Shown: positions 1-7,768 of the stretch, one piece after another | How positions within the stretch are numbered: position 1 is the first letter of the stretch | How the letters are laid out: every line of letters starts with the position of its first letter | Assembly: GCA_027533425.1 (NCBI GenBank) | Contig: JAPZUD010000006.1 | Span: 558,001-622,000 of the forward strand | Length of the DNA: 64,000 bases | Direction of reading: 5' to 3' | Source of the DNA: Beijerinckiaceae bacterium | Lineage (GTDB): Bacteria > Pseudomonadota > Alphaproteobacteria > Rhizobiales > Beijerinckiaceae | Notes under the pieces: model-generated | The model's database searches: none | The model's input: the letters and a program-made list of their open reading frames with translations, nothing else | What the model was told of the DNA's origin: nothing | Made by a program: the position numbers and the translations under genes

Positions 1-335
1 CGCCCTGGTATCACCGCAACATCATGAGCGAGTTCATGGGGCTGATCTACGGCGTCTATGATGCCAAGCCGAAGGGTTTCGTGCCGGGGGGGATGAGCCT
101 GCACAACATGATGCTGCCGCACGGGCCGGATGCCCCGGCCTTTGACAAGGCCTCGAACGAGCCGATGGTGCCGGTGAAACTCGCGGGGACGATGGCGTTC
201 ATGCTGGAAACCCGGCTGCCCCAGCGGCTGACGGCCTATGCATCGACCCTCAAGGCGATCGATTCGGAATATCTTGACTGCTGGGCCGGGCTGGAACGCC
301 ATTTCGATCCCACCCGCAAGGAGCCGAACTGGTAA
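1..335 (+). CDS. hmgA: homogentisate 1,2-dioxygenase, C-terminal part (5' end outside window)
   Basis: Opens the aromatic ring of homogentisate to maleylacetoacetate in tyrosine/phenylalanine catabolism; a cytosolic Fe(II) enzyme. The reading frame is already open at base 3 and ends with TAA at 333-335, so only about the last 110 residues are here. The family's three iron ligands are all visible: His in YHRN (codon at 12-14), Glu in MSEF and His in PHGPD. The [10 protein letters not shown] and [11 protein letters not shown] stretches are also typical. The first ATG in the window (24) is internal, not the start. It converges on the gene at 408-1868 and they share a hairpin terminator. I am sure of the family. 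Confidence 0.95.
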   Translation, partial: PWYHRNIMSEFMGLIYGVYDAKPKGFVPGGMSLHNMMLPHGPDAPAFDKASNEPMVPVKLAGTMAFMLETRLPQRLTAYASTLKAIDSEYLDCWAGLERHFDPTRKEPNW

Positions 336-360
336 CGACATCGGCACTGCCGGAAGCAAT

Positions 361-390
361 AAAAAAGGCCGGGTCACCCCGGCCTTTCGT
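361..390. terminator. bidirectional intrinsic terminator between convergent genes
   Basis: A perfect 10-bp inverted repeat (364-373 AAAGGCCGGG and 378-387 CCCGGCCTTT) with a TCAC loop. An A-run lies on the left side and a short T-run on the right, so it can act in both directions. It sits between the stop of hmgA and the stop of the minus-strand vWA gene. Confidence 0.8.
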
Positions 391-407
391 TGTCCTGTCC
401 ACGCCTG

Positions 408-1868
408 TTACTTGCTGAGGCGCAATTCGGCGATGATGTCGCTGATCTTCGAGAAGGCGGCGAGGAACTGGTCCTTGTTCTGTGCGTCGAAGAACTGACC
501 TTTGGTATTGGCCGCACAATCCTTGAGCAGCGTCTTGATCGTTGTATCGGACACATCGAATGCCACCGTGTAGATCTGGATTTCGCTGGTCTTGTCGGCT
601 GCGATGTTGGTGCAGATCTTCTTGACCAGATCGTTCGATTTGGCCGTATCACTGCCCCAATGCTGCGGATAGGTGGGCGACCTTGTGTTCATGCCATCGG
701 TCATGAGCACAAGGAATTTGCGCACCTGCTCGGTCGGCGTGCTTGTTGCCGCCGAAAAGGGTTCCTGCGCAGACAAGGTCCGCCAGCCCCAGATCAGGCC
801 AGCCGGGATGTAGGTGTTGCCGCTGGGGCTGAGATTCTTGACCGTATTCTTGACCTTGGAAAAGTCGGAAGTCAGTTCCAGCAAAGGGTCGCTGCACCAG
901 GTATCCATGAGGCCGGGAATCTTGTTGCCATAGCTGCCATCCTGCGTGTCGAGGGGATGGTTACGCGAGCCGACGCAGCCATGCCATTTGTGCCATGCAC
1001 CCTGGGATGTATTGCACTTTTCCTCTTCCGGCCCGTAGATCTTTTCGCAAACCTGCTTGTAATACCCGGCCTTGGGCTGGGAGCCCCCACAGGAATACGG
1101 GACGCCATCATTGTAACACGTGCCCGGCGGCTGGCCCGGCTTGGGCGGAACCCAGACCTGGGTGCAATTCTTCTCGCCGACCACCGGCTTATGCTTCCAG
1201 CACGTCTTTGAAGGCGGATCCTGATAATCAGCCGGCACGTTCATCCAGGGCTTGTTCCGGTTCGCAAGGCCGACATTGACGTATTCGGCGAAGGGAACCA
1301 CAGAGAATTTCAGCTGGTCTGGCTTGGCCGACAGCTTGCTGAGAGTCTCGACCATGTCTCCGGCCGCCTTCTTCAGCGTGTCCATCTTCCAGCCGCTCAT
1401 CGAGCCGGTCGTGTCGAGGACAAGGGCGATCTCGGTCTTCGACGAGATCGTGCTGATCGCCTCCGCCAGCACGTCCATGCTGACCTGGTCCAGCCCGAAC
1501 ATGCCGCTGAAGAATGTCTTTACCGAGCCACTCGCCCGGACACGATAGCCGTAATTGGCGCCATCCTTGGTGATGTTCTCGGGAGACATGGTCAGCGAGA
1601 AGGCATCGGTGAGCTTGACCGTGTTGGCCGCAAATACGTCCTTGGCCACTTTCTCACGCTCGGCCGCGGTGCCCATCGTCCGGGCAGCCGCCAATGCGGC
1701 GGAATCCGCAGCGGCGTAGATCGATGCGCGCATCTGGACGGCCCGCGAGTAATCAACGGCCATCCCGGTTACGCCGATGACGGAAACCGCACCTAAAGCA
1801 AAAAGGCTGACAAAATTCCCGCTGGTATCGCGCCGGAACGCCCGAAACAGCTTAACAAGACCGGACAT
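408..1868 (-). CDS. TadG-like von Willebrand factor A protein
   Basis: A 486-residue protein with an N-terminal TadE/TadG-type anchor: a short basic stretch, then one hydrophobic segment near residues 18-40, followed by DYSRAVQMRASIYAAADSAALAAA. A vWA domain follows, with a DTTGSMSG metal-site (MIDAS) motif and a later LMTDGMN motif. Between these motifs is an insert with eight cysteines and many Pro/Gly/Trp residues, roughly residues 225-330, which suggests disulfides outside the cytoplasm. Such proteins are exported surface or pilus-associated factors. No other tad genes are visible here, so its partners are unknown. I prefer the ATG at 1868 (preceded by GAGG) over the one at 1880. Confidence 0.8.
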   Translation of the reverse strand: MSGLVKLFRAFRRDTSGNFVSLFALGAVSVIGVTGMAVDYSRAVQMRASIYAAADSAALAAARTMGTAAEREKVAKDVFAANTVKLTDAFSLTMSPENITKDGANYGYRVRASGSVKTFFSGMFGLDQVSMDVLAEAISTISSKTEIALVLDTTGSMSGWKMDTLKKAAGDMVETLSKLSAKPDQLKFSVVPFAEYVNVGLANRNKPWMNVPADYQDPPSKTCWKHKPVVGEKNCTQVWVPPKPGQPPGTCYNDGVPYSCGGSQPKAGYYKQVCEKIYGPEEEKCNTSQGAWHKWHGCVGSRNHPLDTQDGSYGNKIPGLMDTWCSDPLLELTSDFSKVKNTVKNLSPSGNTYIPAGLIWGWRTLSAQEPFSAATSTPTEQVRKFLVLMTDGMNTRSPTYPQHWGSDTAKSNDLVKKICTNIAADKTSEIQIYTVAFDVSDTTIKTLLKDCAANTKGQFFDAQNKDQFLAAFSKISDIIAELRLSK

Positions 1869-2127
1869 GCAGGACCTCATCCCCTCACCGGACGTCCTTC
1901 GCGACGTCTACATTTGTCACTCCTAACATTGCCGCGCGAAAATTCGCTTAAATGTCAGGTAGATATTTAGGGGTCAGCGGTAAGGCCTTGTTAATCACGA
2001 ACCGATGTCTGCCGGGCGTGCATGCCGGCGCGGGAATGCCGATTCCCGATTGTTTCCTCGGCCGCGCTGGGGCTATCCTTGGCAGACAAGACGCGATCAT
2101 CGCGCCAAAGCCTTTCGCGGGAGTGAA

Positions 2128-2880
2128 ATGAACCAGTTGGATCTTCGGGATCGCGTAGCGATCATCACAGGTGGTGCGCGCGGCATCGGCTATGCCATTG
2201 CGGAACGTGTGCTGCGCTCGGGCGGCGTGGCCGTCCTCTGGGATATGGACGGGGCGGCCCTTGCGGAGGCCGCGGGCTCGCTGGCCCCGCTCGGGCCGGT
2301 CACAACCGATCTGGTGCAGCTGACGGACGAGACCTCCGTGGCCCAGGCGACAGCCCATGTCATGGCGCGCCATGGCCGCATCGACATTGCCGTGAACAAT
2401 GCCGGGATCACCGGCGGCAATGCCCGCCTCTGGGAGCTCGAGCCCGCCATCTGGCGGCAGGTCGTCGAGGTGAACCTCGTGGCGCCTTATCTCGTCTGCC
2501 GGGCGATTGTGCCGGAAATGCTGAAGGGCGGTTACGGCCGGATCGTCAACATCGCCTCGATCGCCGGCAAGGAGGGCAACCCGAACGCCTCGCATTATTC
2601 GGCGTCCAAAGCTGGCCTGATCGCGCTGACGAAATCCCTCGGCAAGGAACTGGCTACGTCGAACATCCTCGTGAACTGCATTACCCCAGCTGCAGCGAAA
2701 ACCGCGATCTTCGACCAGATGAAGCCGGAATTCATCCAGTTCATGCTCTCGAAGATCCCGATGGGCCGTTTCGTCCAGGTCGACGAGATCGCGGCCATGG
2801 CCTGCTGGCTCGCCTCCGAGGATTGCGCCTTCTCGACCGGCGCGGTCTTCGACATTTCCGGCGGCCGCGGGACCTATTGA
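2128..2880 (+). CDS. SDR-family NAD(P)-dependent oxidoreductase
   Basis: Classical short-chain dehydrogenase of 250 residues. The cofactor motif TGGARGIG is at 14-21, NNAG at 90-93, and the catalytic Ser144-Tyr157-Lys161 set is complete. The acidic residue D39 after the second strand (VLWDMD) favours NAD over NADP. The start is the ATG behind GGGAG; the frame stays open upstream to 2005 but that part does not look like SDR sequence. First gene of a tight cluster with a second SDR (7 bp on), a cupin, OsmC and a rhodanese. The substrate cannot be read from sequence. Confidence 0.9.
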   Translation: MNQLDLRDRVAIITGGARGIGYAIAERVLRSGGVAVLWDMDGAALAEAAGSLAPLGPVTTDLVQLTDETSVAQATAHVMARHGRIDIAVNNAGITGGNARLWELEPAIWRQVVEVNLVAPYLVCRAIVPEMLKGGYGRIVNIASIAGKEGNPNASHYSASKAGLIALTKSLGKELATSNILVNCITPAAAKTAIFDQMKPEFIQFMLSKIPMGRFVQVDEIAAMACWLASEDCAFSTGAVFDISGGRGTY

Positions 2881-2887
2881 GGTGGCA

Positions 2888-3595
2888 ATGCAGCCGGTTG
2901 CCGTCGTGACGGGGGGGACGCGCGGGATCGGCGAGGGCATCGCCCGCGCTCTGGCGGCTTCGGGATATTCCGTCGTGGCGACCGGCCTTACCGAGGCGGA
3001 ATGCGCAGCCTTCGCCCCCCATACCGCCATCCGGACCTCGATGATGGATGTCACCGCCGATTCATCGGTCGCAGCGGTCTTTTCCGGTCTGGACCGCCTG
3101 GACCTGCTGGTCAATTGCGCCGGCACGATCCAGCGCGGCGGCAGGGAATTCGAGATCGAGGCCTTCCGGCTGACACTGGAGGTCAATCTCGTCGGGACGA
3201 TGCGCTGCTGCCTGGCCGCCCGGCCGCTCCTCGCCCGCAACGGCGGGTCCATCGTCAATACCGCCTCGATGCTGACCTTCCAGGGCTCGCCCTTCGTGCC
3301 GGGGTATTCCGCCTCGAAGGGTGGGGTCGGCCAGCTGACCAAGAGCCTCGCCGCGGCCTGGGCGCCGGAGGGAATCCGCGTCAATGCCATCGCGCCCGGC
3401 TGGATCGATACCGAACTGACCCGCCCGCTCGTGGAAGATCCTGTCCGCTCGGCCCCGATCCTCGACCGCACCCCGATGAAGCGCTGGGGCAAGCCCGAGG
3501 ATGTTGCCGGCGCGGTCGTCTTCCTGGCCTCCGACGCTGCCCGCTTCATCACCGGCGCCATCCTGCCGGTGGATGGCGGCTATCTCAGTCTCTGA
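2888..3595 (+). CDS. SDR-family oxidoreductase
   Basis: A second classical SDR of 235 residues, with TGGTRGIG at 8-15, NCAG at 76-79, Ser127, Tyr140 and Lys144. The C-terminal GAILPVDGGY is typical of the FabG/sorbitol-dehydrogenase-like group. The ATG at 2888 has GAGGTGG just upstream; an in-frame GTG at 2882 is the alternative and would add two residues. It is not a recent duplicate of the SDR before it, because the two proteins differ throughout outside the motifs. It probably acts on a product or partner substrate in the same pathway. Confidence 0.9.
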   Translation: MQPVAVVTGGTRGIGEGIARALAASGYSVVATGLTEAECAAFAPHTAIRTSMMDVTADSSVAAVFSGLDRLDLLVNCAGTIQRGGREFEIEAFRLTLEVNLVGTMRCCLAARPLLARNGGSIVNTASMLTFQGSPFVPGYSASKGGVGQLTKSLAAAWAPEGIRVNAIAPGWIDTELTRPLVEDPVRSAPILDRTPMKRWGKPEDVAGAVVFLASDAARFITGAILPVDGGYLSL

Positions 3596-3613
3596 CCTCC
3601 CGGGAACCCCGCC

Positions 3614-4144
3614 ATGACCGCTCCTGTTCCGCTCGATTCCGAAAAATGGCTGCCCTATCGCCATCCCATGCCAAAGGAGAGCCCGCCGGAGCTCGTCGTC
3701 CCCAACGTTATCCCGCAGGATGAGCGCATCTGGGTGCCGGTCGACGACAATGTCTGGTTCCGCCCGCTCTGCCTTTCCGCCACCCGCGGTTACTGGATGA
3801 ACCTTCTGCGCGTGCGACGCGCCGGGGTGCTTTCGCGCCATCGCCATCCACAGCCGGTGCATGGCTATGTGCTCAAGGGCCAGTGGCGCTATCTCGAGCA
3901 TGACTGGGTTGCCACCGAGGGCTCCTATGTCTACGAGGCGCCGGGCGAAACCCACACCCTCGTTGTCGATCCACATGTCGACGAGATGATCACGATGTTC
4001 CAGGTCAATGGCGCGATGATCTATTGCGACCCTGATGGCAAATGCACCGGGTATGACGATGTGTTCACGCGGATCGACAAATGCCGCAGGCATTACGCCG
4101 CGAACGGCCTCGGCGAGGATTACGTCGACCAGTTCATCCGCTGA
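3614..4144 (+). CDS. cupin protein, 2,4'-dihydroxyacetophenone dioxygenase-like
   Basis: A 176-residue single-cupin protein. Its overall pattern (WVPVDDNVWFRPL, then HRHPQPVHGYVLKG, then APGETHTL) resembles the 2,4'-dihydroxyacetophenone dioxygenase / ChrR-like cupins. Candidate metal ligands are His76, His78 and His114. The usual motif-1 glutamate position is His83. Family members with known function cleave a C-C bond next to a ketone with O2, but many relatives are uncharacterised. It is located between two SDRs and an OsmC protein, probably in one transcript. I infer an oxygenase or isomerase step on a carbonyl compound; the actual substrate is unknown. Confidence 0.75.
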   Translation: MTAPVPLDSEKWLPYRHPMPKESPPELVVPNVIPQDERIWVPVDDNVWFRPLCLSATRGYWMNLLRVRRAGVLSRHRHPQPVHGYVLKGQWRYLEHDWVATEGSYVYEAPGETHTLVVDPHVDEMITMFQVNGAMIYCDPDGKCTGYDDVFTRIDKCRRHYAANGLGEDYVDQFIR

Positions 4145-4185
4145 CCCGGCGGCAGGATCGTGACGGACAGGAAGGCAGGACCACC

Positions 4186-4605
4186 ATGAAAGCGCGCGCA
4201 AAGCTCATCGAGGGCATGGCATTCCTCGGGGAAGCCGGATCCGGCCATGGCGTCATCATGGATGGTGCGCCGGAATATGGCGGCCGCAATCTCGGCTTCC
4301 GGCCCATGGAGCTGTTGCTGGTCGGGATGGCCGGCTGCACGGCCTTCGATGTGGTCAATATCCTGCGCAAGGGCCGGGAGGACGTGGCGGATTGCGTGGT
4401 CGAGGTCAGCGCCAGCCGCGCCGACGAAGACCCCAAGGTCTTCACCACGCTGCATCTCGTCTACCGCGTGAAGGGCCGCAACCTTTCGCCGGCCAAGGTC
4501 GAGCGGGCGATCTCGCTCTCGAAGGAGAAATACTGCTCCGCCTCGATCATGCTGGGCAAGACCGCGAAGATCACCCACGAATTCCATGTGGAGGCCTCGG
4601 AGTGA
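4186..4605 (+). CDS. OsmC/Ohr-family protein
   Basis: A 139-residue OsmC-fold protein. The two conserved redox cysteines are present as Cys51 (GMAGCTAFD) and Cys117 (KYCSAS), along with the RPMELLLVGMAGC helix start. OsmC-type proteins (YhfA/OsmC branch) reduce organic hydroperoxides or bind thiol-reactive compounds. The ATG at 4186 follows AGGCAGGA. It overlaps the next gene by four bases (GTGA), which indicates translational coupling. In this cluster it may protect against a peroxide or reactive product of the cupin enzyme; that is inference. Confidence 0.88.
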   Translation: MKARAKLIEGMAFLGEAGSGHGVIMDGAPEYGGRNLGFRPMELLLVGMAGCTAFDVVNILRKGREDVADCVVEVSASRADEDPKVFTTLHLVYRVKGRNLSPAKVERAISLSKEKYCSASIMLGKTAKITHEFHVEASE

Positions 4606-5447
4606 CCCGCCTGTCCGGGCTCGTCTCGGCAGAGGCCGCGGAAGCCCTCGCGGGCAGGCCGGATACGGTTCTGCTTGATATCCGCCTGCCGGCCGATGGC
4701 GGCCGCATTGCTTTCGAGCAGGCCCATGTTCCGGGGGCAGTCTTCTCGGATTATGCCGCTGATGGCTGGCGCCGGCGGGTCGGTGAGGTCCCGGGTCTGC
4801 TGCCGGAGGCGGCTCATCTCGCCGGTCTGTTCGGACGGCTCGGCATCACCCCGGAAAGCCGCGTCATCCTCGTCCCGCTCGGGGCGAGCGCCAATGACTT
4901 TGCTGCTGCCGCCCGCGCCTGCTGGACGCTCCGGCTGGCTGGCCATGCCGAGGTCGCCCTTCTCGATGGCGGCACGCGCGGCTGGATTGCGGCCGGGCGC
5001 CCGGTCGAAAGCGGGCCCGGAGCCGTGCCTGCGCCGGCAGATCCCTATCCGATCCGCTGGCAGGAGGGCCTGCGCGCGCGGGCAGAGGATGTAGTGCAGG
5101 CGCTGGTTCAGGGCGATCCGTTGGTCGATGCCCGGAATGCGTCCTATTTCACGGGGCGGGAAAAGGCTCCCGAAGCACGGATAGCCGGCCACGTGCCCGG
5201 AGCCCACCCGCGCGATTACACCAGCCTGTTCGATCCCGGCACAGGCCGCCTGCTGCCGCGTGCGGCGCTGGAGGCTGCCTTCGCGGAGATCCGCGGCAAG
5301 CCGGTCATTCATTACTGCAATACCGGCCATACGGCCGCGCTGAACTGGTTCGTCCTGAGCGAGATCCTCGGGGCACCTGCCCGTCTCTATGACGGCTCGA
5401 TGACCGAGTGGACGCAGGATCCCGGGCGACCGGTGGCGACCGCCTGA
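4602..5447 (+). CDS. two-domain rhodanese sulfurtransferase
   Basis: A 281-residue tandem rhodanese protein. The N-terminal domain (residues about 10-135, with LLDIRLP and HVPGAVFSDY) has no active-site cysteine. The C-terminal domain (about 155-280, with LVDARNASYFTG, AGHVPGA and HYCNTGHTA) carries Cys239. The loop CNTGHTA differs from the usual thiosulfate (CRKGVT) and mercaptopyruvate (CGSGVT) loops, so the sulfur donor is uncertain. Start is the GTG inside the stop of osmC. Last gene of the five-gene cluster and convergent with metZ. A sulfur-transfer link to MetZ is possible but unproven. Confidence 0.87.
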   Translation: MTRLSGLVSAEAAEALAGRPDTVLLDIRLPADGGRIAFEQAHVPGAVFSDYAADGWRRRVGEVPGLLPEAAHLAGLFGRLGITPESRVILVPLGASANDFAAAARACWTLRLAGHAEVALLDGGTRGWIAAGRPVESGPGAVPAPADPYPIRWQEGLRARAEDVVQALVQGDPLVDARNASYFTGREKAPEARIAGHVPGAHPRDYTSLFDPGTGRLLPRAALEAAFAEIRGKPVIHYCNTGHTAALNWFVLSEILGAPARLYDGSMTEWTQDPGRPVATA

Positions 5448-5467
5448 GGCCGCCGCGCCCTCAGGCG
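5441..5467. terminator. inverted repeat over two convergent stop codons
   Basis: A perfect 8-bp inverted repeat (CGCCTGAG at 5441-5448, CTCAGGCG at 5460-5467) with an 11-base GC-rich loop spans the stop codons of the rhodanese gene and metZ. It has no T-run, so it may be only a weak terminator or a chance effect of the symmetric stop codons. Confidence 0.35.
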
Positions 5468-6654
5468 AGGCGGAGCGCTTCGGCGAGATCGGCCTTCAGG
5501 TCGTCCGGATGCTCCAGCCCGACCGAAAGCCGCACCAGCCCGTCGCCGACCCCCATCGAAGCGCGGACCTCCGGCGTGAACCGCTGATGGGTGGTCGTCG
5601 CCGGATGGACCGCGAGGCTTTTGGCATCGCCCAGATTATTGGAGATCCGGAAAATCCGGAGGGCATTGAGGAAACGGAAGGCGGCCGCCTTGCCGCCCTC
5701 AATCTCCAGCGCGATGAGCGTCGACGGACCGCCCATCTGCCGGGCGATGATCTCGGCCTGGGGGTGATCCTTGCGGCCCGGGAAGATCAGCCGGGTGACC
5801 TTCTTCTGTTCCGCCAGCCAATCCGCCAGCAGGATCGCCGTCCGGGTCTGGCGCTCGACCCGGAGCGAAAGCGTCTCCAGGCCCTTCAGCAGCACCCACG
5901 CATTGAACGGCGACATGGCCGGCCCCGTCTGCCGCAGCAGCGTATGGATATGCGTATTGATGAACTCCTCGGAAGCGAGGATCACGCCGCCAAGGCAGCG
6001 GCCCTGGCCATCAATATGCTTGGTCGCGGAATAGGTGACACAATCGGCCCCGAGGGCCAGCGGCTTCTGCCAGACTGGTGTGGCGAAGACATTATCGATC
6101 ACCAGTTTCGCGCCGGCCGATTTCGCGATCGCCGCCACGGCCTCGATATCGATGACCTCCAGCGTCGGGTTGGCCGGGCTTTCGAGGAAAAACACTTTCG
6201 TGTTCGGCCGGACTGCCGCGCGCCAGGCCGCAAGATCGGTGCCGTCGATCAGCGTGGATTCGATCCCGTAGCGCGGCAGATGCTCCTCGACCACGTAACG
6301 GCAGGACCCGAACAGCGCCCGCGCGGCAACAATATGATCCCCTGCCCGGAGGAGGCCCATCAATGCCGCCGTGACCGCCGCCATCCCCGTGGCCGTGGCC
6401 CGCGCGGCCTCCGCCCCTTCCAGCAGCGCCATGCGCTTTTCGAACATCGCCACAGTGGGGTTCGAGAAGCGGGCATAGATATAGCCGGGATCCTCGCCGA
6501 TGAAGCGCTTCTCGCATTGCTCCGCGCTCTCGTAGACATGCCCTTGCGTCAGGAACAAAGCCTCGGATGTCTCGGCGAACTGGGAGCGCAGGGTGCCCCC
6601 GTGCACGAGTTCCGTTTCGAAATGGCGCTTCGGGTTGGAATGCGGATCGGCCAT
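5461..6654 (-). CDS. metZ: O-succinylhomoserine sulfhydrylase
   Basis: A 397-residue PLP enzyme of the Cys/Met metabolism family. It would make homocysteine from O-succinylhomoserine and sulfide. The PLP lysine is Lys212 in YSATKHIDGQGR and the pyridine-binding Asp is Asp187 in LVIDNVFATP. The KHIDGQGRCLGG sequence and length fit MetZ better than cystathionine gamma-synthase. The start is the ATG at 6654 behind GGAG; an in-frame upstream start at 6699 would run through the leader hairpin. It is transcribed away from the hydroxyacid dehydrogenase gene; the shared 163-bp interval holds two hairpins. Confidence 0.92.
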   Translation of the reverse strand: MADPHSNPKRHFETELVHGGTLRSQFAETSEALFLTQGHVYESAEQCEKRFIGEDPGYIYARFSNPTVAMFEKRMALLEGAEAARATATGMAAVTAALMGLLRAGDHIVAARALFGSCRYVVEEHLPRYGIESTLIDGTDLAAWRAAVRPNTKVFFLESPANPTLEVIDIEAVAAIAKSAGAKLVIDNVFATPVWQKPLALGADCVTYSATKHIDGQGRCLGGVILASEEFINTHIHTLLRQTGPAMSPFNAWVLLKGLETLSLRVERQTRTAILLADWLAEQKKVTRLIFPGRKDHPQAEIIARQMGGPSTLIALEIEGGKAAAFRFLNALRIFRISNNLGDAKSLAVHPATTTHQRFTPEVRASMGVGDGLVRLSVGLEHPDDLKADLAEALRLA

Positions 6655-6665
6655 GGCGGGTCTCC

Positions 6666-6720
6666 GGGTCGGCGGGATGCCGACCCATAACCCAGTCAAA
6701 ATCGTTCGTAAAGACGAACG
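6666..6720 (-). promoter_or_regulatory. two hairpins in the metZ leader
   Basis: Two perfect inverted repeats lie before metZ. One has arms at 6703-6709 and 6714-6720 (CGTTCGT / ACGAACG, 4-base loop), followed on the minus strand by ATTTTG. The other has arms at 6666-6673 and 6679-6686 (GGGTCGGC / GCCGACCC, 5-base loop), and its base abuts the GGAG ribosome-binding site at 6662-6665. The first could be an operator or weak attenuator and the second could hide the ribosome-binding site. I could not match a SAM-II riboswitch. The function is a guess. Confidence 0.35.
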
Positions 6721-6817
6721 AACGTCCTGTTTGTCGGAATTTCGCAGGAATGCGCGGCGGGACCAGTTGCCCTCGAACCCCGAAACCCCCTATCACGCTT
6801 CAAACATGAGGTGACCG

Positions 6818-7762
6818 ATGACGATCCTTTTTGCCGCCGAGGGCTGGGACCCTTCACCCTGGATCCAGGCCTTCGAAAGGCACGGCGAGGGCCGGCGTGC
6901 CGTCGTGTCCGTCGGTCAGGAATTCGACCCGGCCTCCATCCAGTATGCTGCCGTCTGGAAACCCCGGCCCGGGCTTCTGGCCAGCCTGCCCAACCTGCGG
7001 GCCATCTTCAATCTCGGCGCCGGAGTCGATGCGCTGCTGGCAGACACGACTTTGCCGGATGTGCCGATCATCCGCATCGTCAACCCGGACCTGACCGTCC
7101 GGATGACCGAGTGGATCGTGTTGCAGGCCCTGTTTCATCTCCGCCAGATGCCGGCCTACCAGGCCCAGCAGGCCCGCCGCGAATGGCGCCAGCTGGCACA
7201 GCCCGCAGCGCGCGAGGTGCGCGTCGGCCTGATGGGCTATGGCGTACTCGGGCGCGACTCCGCCGAGGTGTTGCAACGCCTCGGTTTCGATGTCGCGGTC
7301 TGGGCCCGCAGGCCGCAACCTGAGGCCGATTGCCCGGTCTTTGTCGGGAAGGACGCCCTGCCCGCTTTCCTCGCCCGTACGGATATGCTCGTCGTGCTCC
7401 TGCCGCTCACGCCGGAAACGCGGGGCCTGCTCAACCGCGATCTCTTCGCCGGTCTCGCACAGGACGGGGTGCTCGGCGGCCCGGTGCTGATCAATGCCGG
7501 CCGTGGCCTGCTCCAGGTCGAGGCGGATATCCTCGCCGCGCTCGAATCCGGCCTGCTCGCGGGGGCGAGCCTCGATGTCTTCGAAACCGAGCCGCTCCCG
7601 GCCACGAGCCCGCTCTGGGGGCATCCGAAAATCGTGATCACGCCGCATGTCGCGGCGGATTCAACGCCGGAAGGACTGGCGGGCGGCATCCTTGCCGATA
7701 TCGCCCGGTTCGAACGGGGCGAGGCGCTGCCGAACGCGGTGGACAAGCAGGCCGGCTACTGA
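6818..7762 (+). CDS. glyoxylate/hydroxypyruvate reductase A-like D-2-hydroxyacid dehydrogenase
   Basis: A 314-residue NAD(P)-dependent D-2-hydroxyacid dehydrogenase. The Rossmann motif GLMGYGVLG is at 137-145, and the catalytic set is Arg229 (NAGRG), Glu258 (ETEP) and His277 (ITPHVAA). The short N-terminal substrate domain (VWKPRPG, NLGAGVD) is of the GhrA type, which reduces glyoxylate and hydroxypyruvate. The start is the ATG behind GAGGTGA. It converges on the carbonic anhydrase gene with a 6-bp gap. Exact substrate preference cannot be told from sequence. Confidence 0.88.
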   Translation: MTILFAAEGWDPSPWIQAFERHGEGRRAVVSVGQEFDPASIQYAAVWKPRPGLLASLPNLRAIFNLGAGVDALLADTTLPDVPIIRIVNPDLTVRMTEWIVLQALFHLRQMPAYQAQQARREWRQLAQPAAREVRVGLMGYGVLGRDSAEVLQRLGFDVAVWARRPQPEADCPVFVGKDALPAFLARTDMLVVLLPLTPETRGLLNRDLFAGLAQDGVLGGPVLINAGRGLLQVEADILAALESGLLAGASLDVFETEPLPATSPLWGHPKIVITPHVAADSTPEGLAGGILADIARFERGEALPNAVDKQAGY

Positions 7763-7768
7763 ACAGGG

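Noticed and set aside
6655-6817. SAM-II riboswitch before metZ
   Set aside because: Looked for the expected pseudoknot sequence on the minus strand and did not find it; only simple hairpins are evident.
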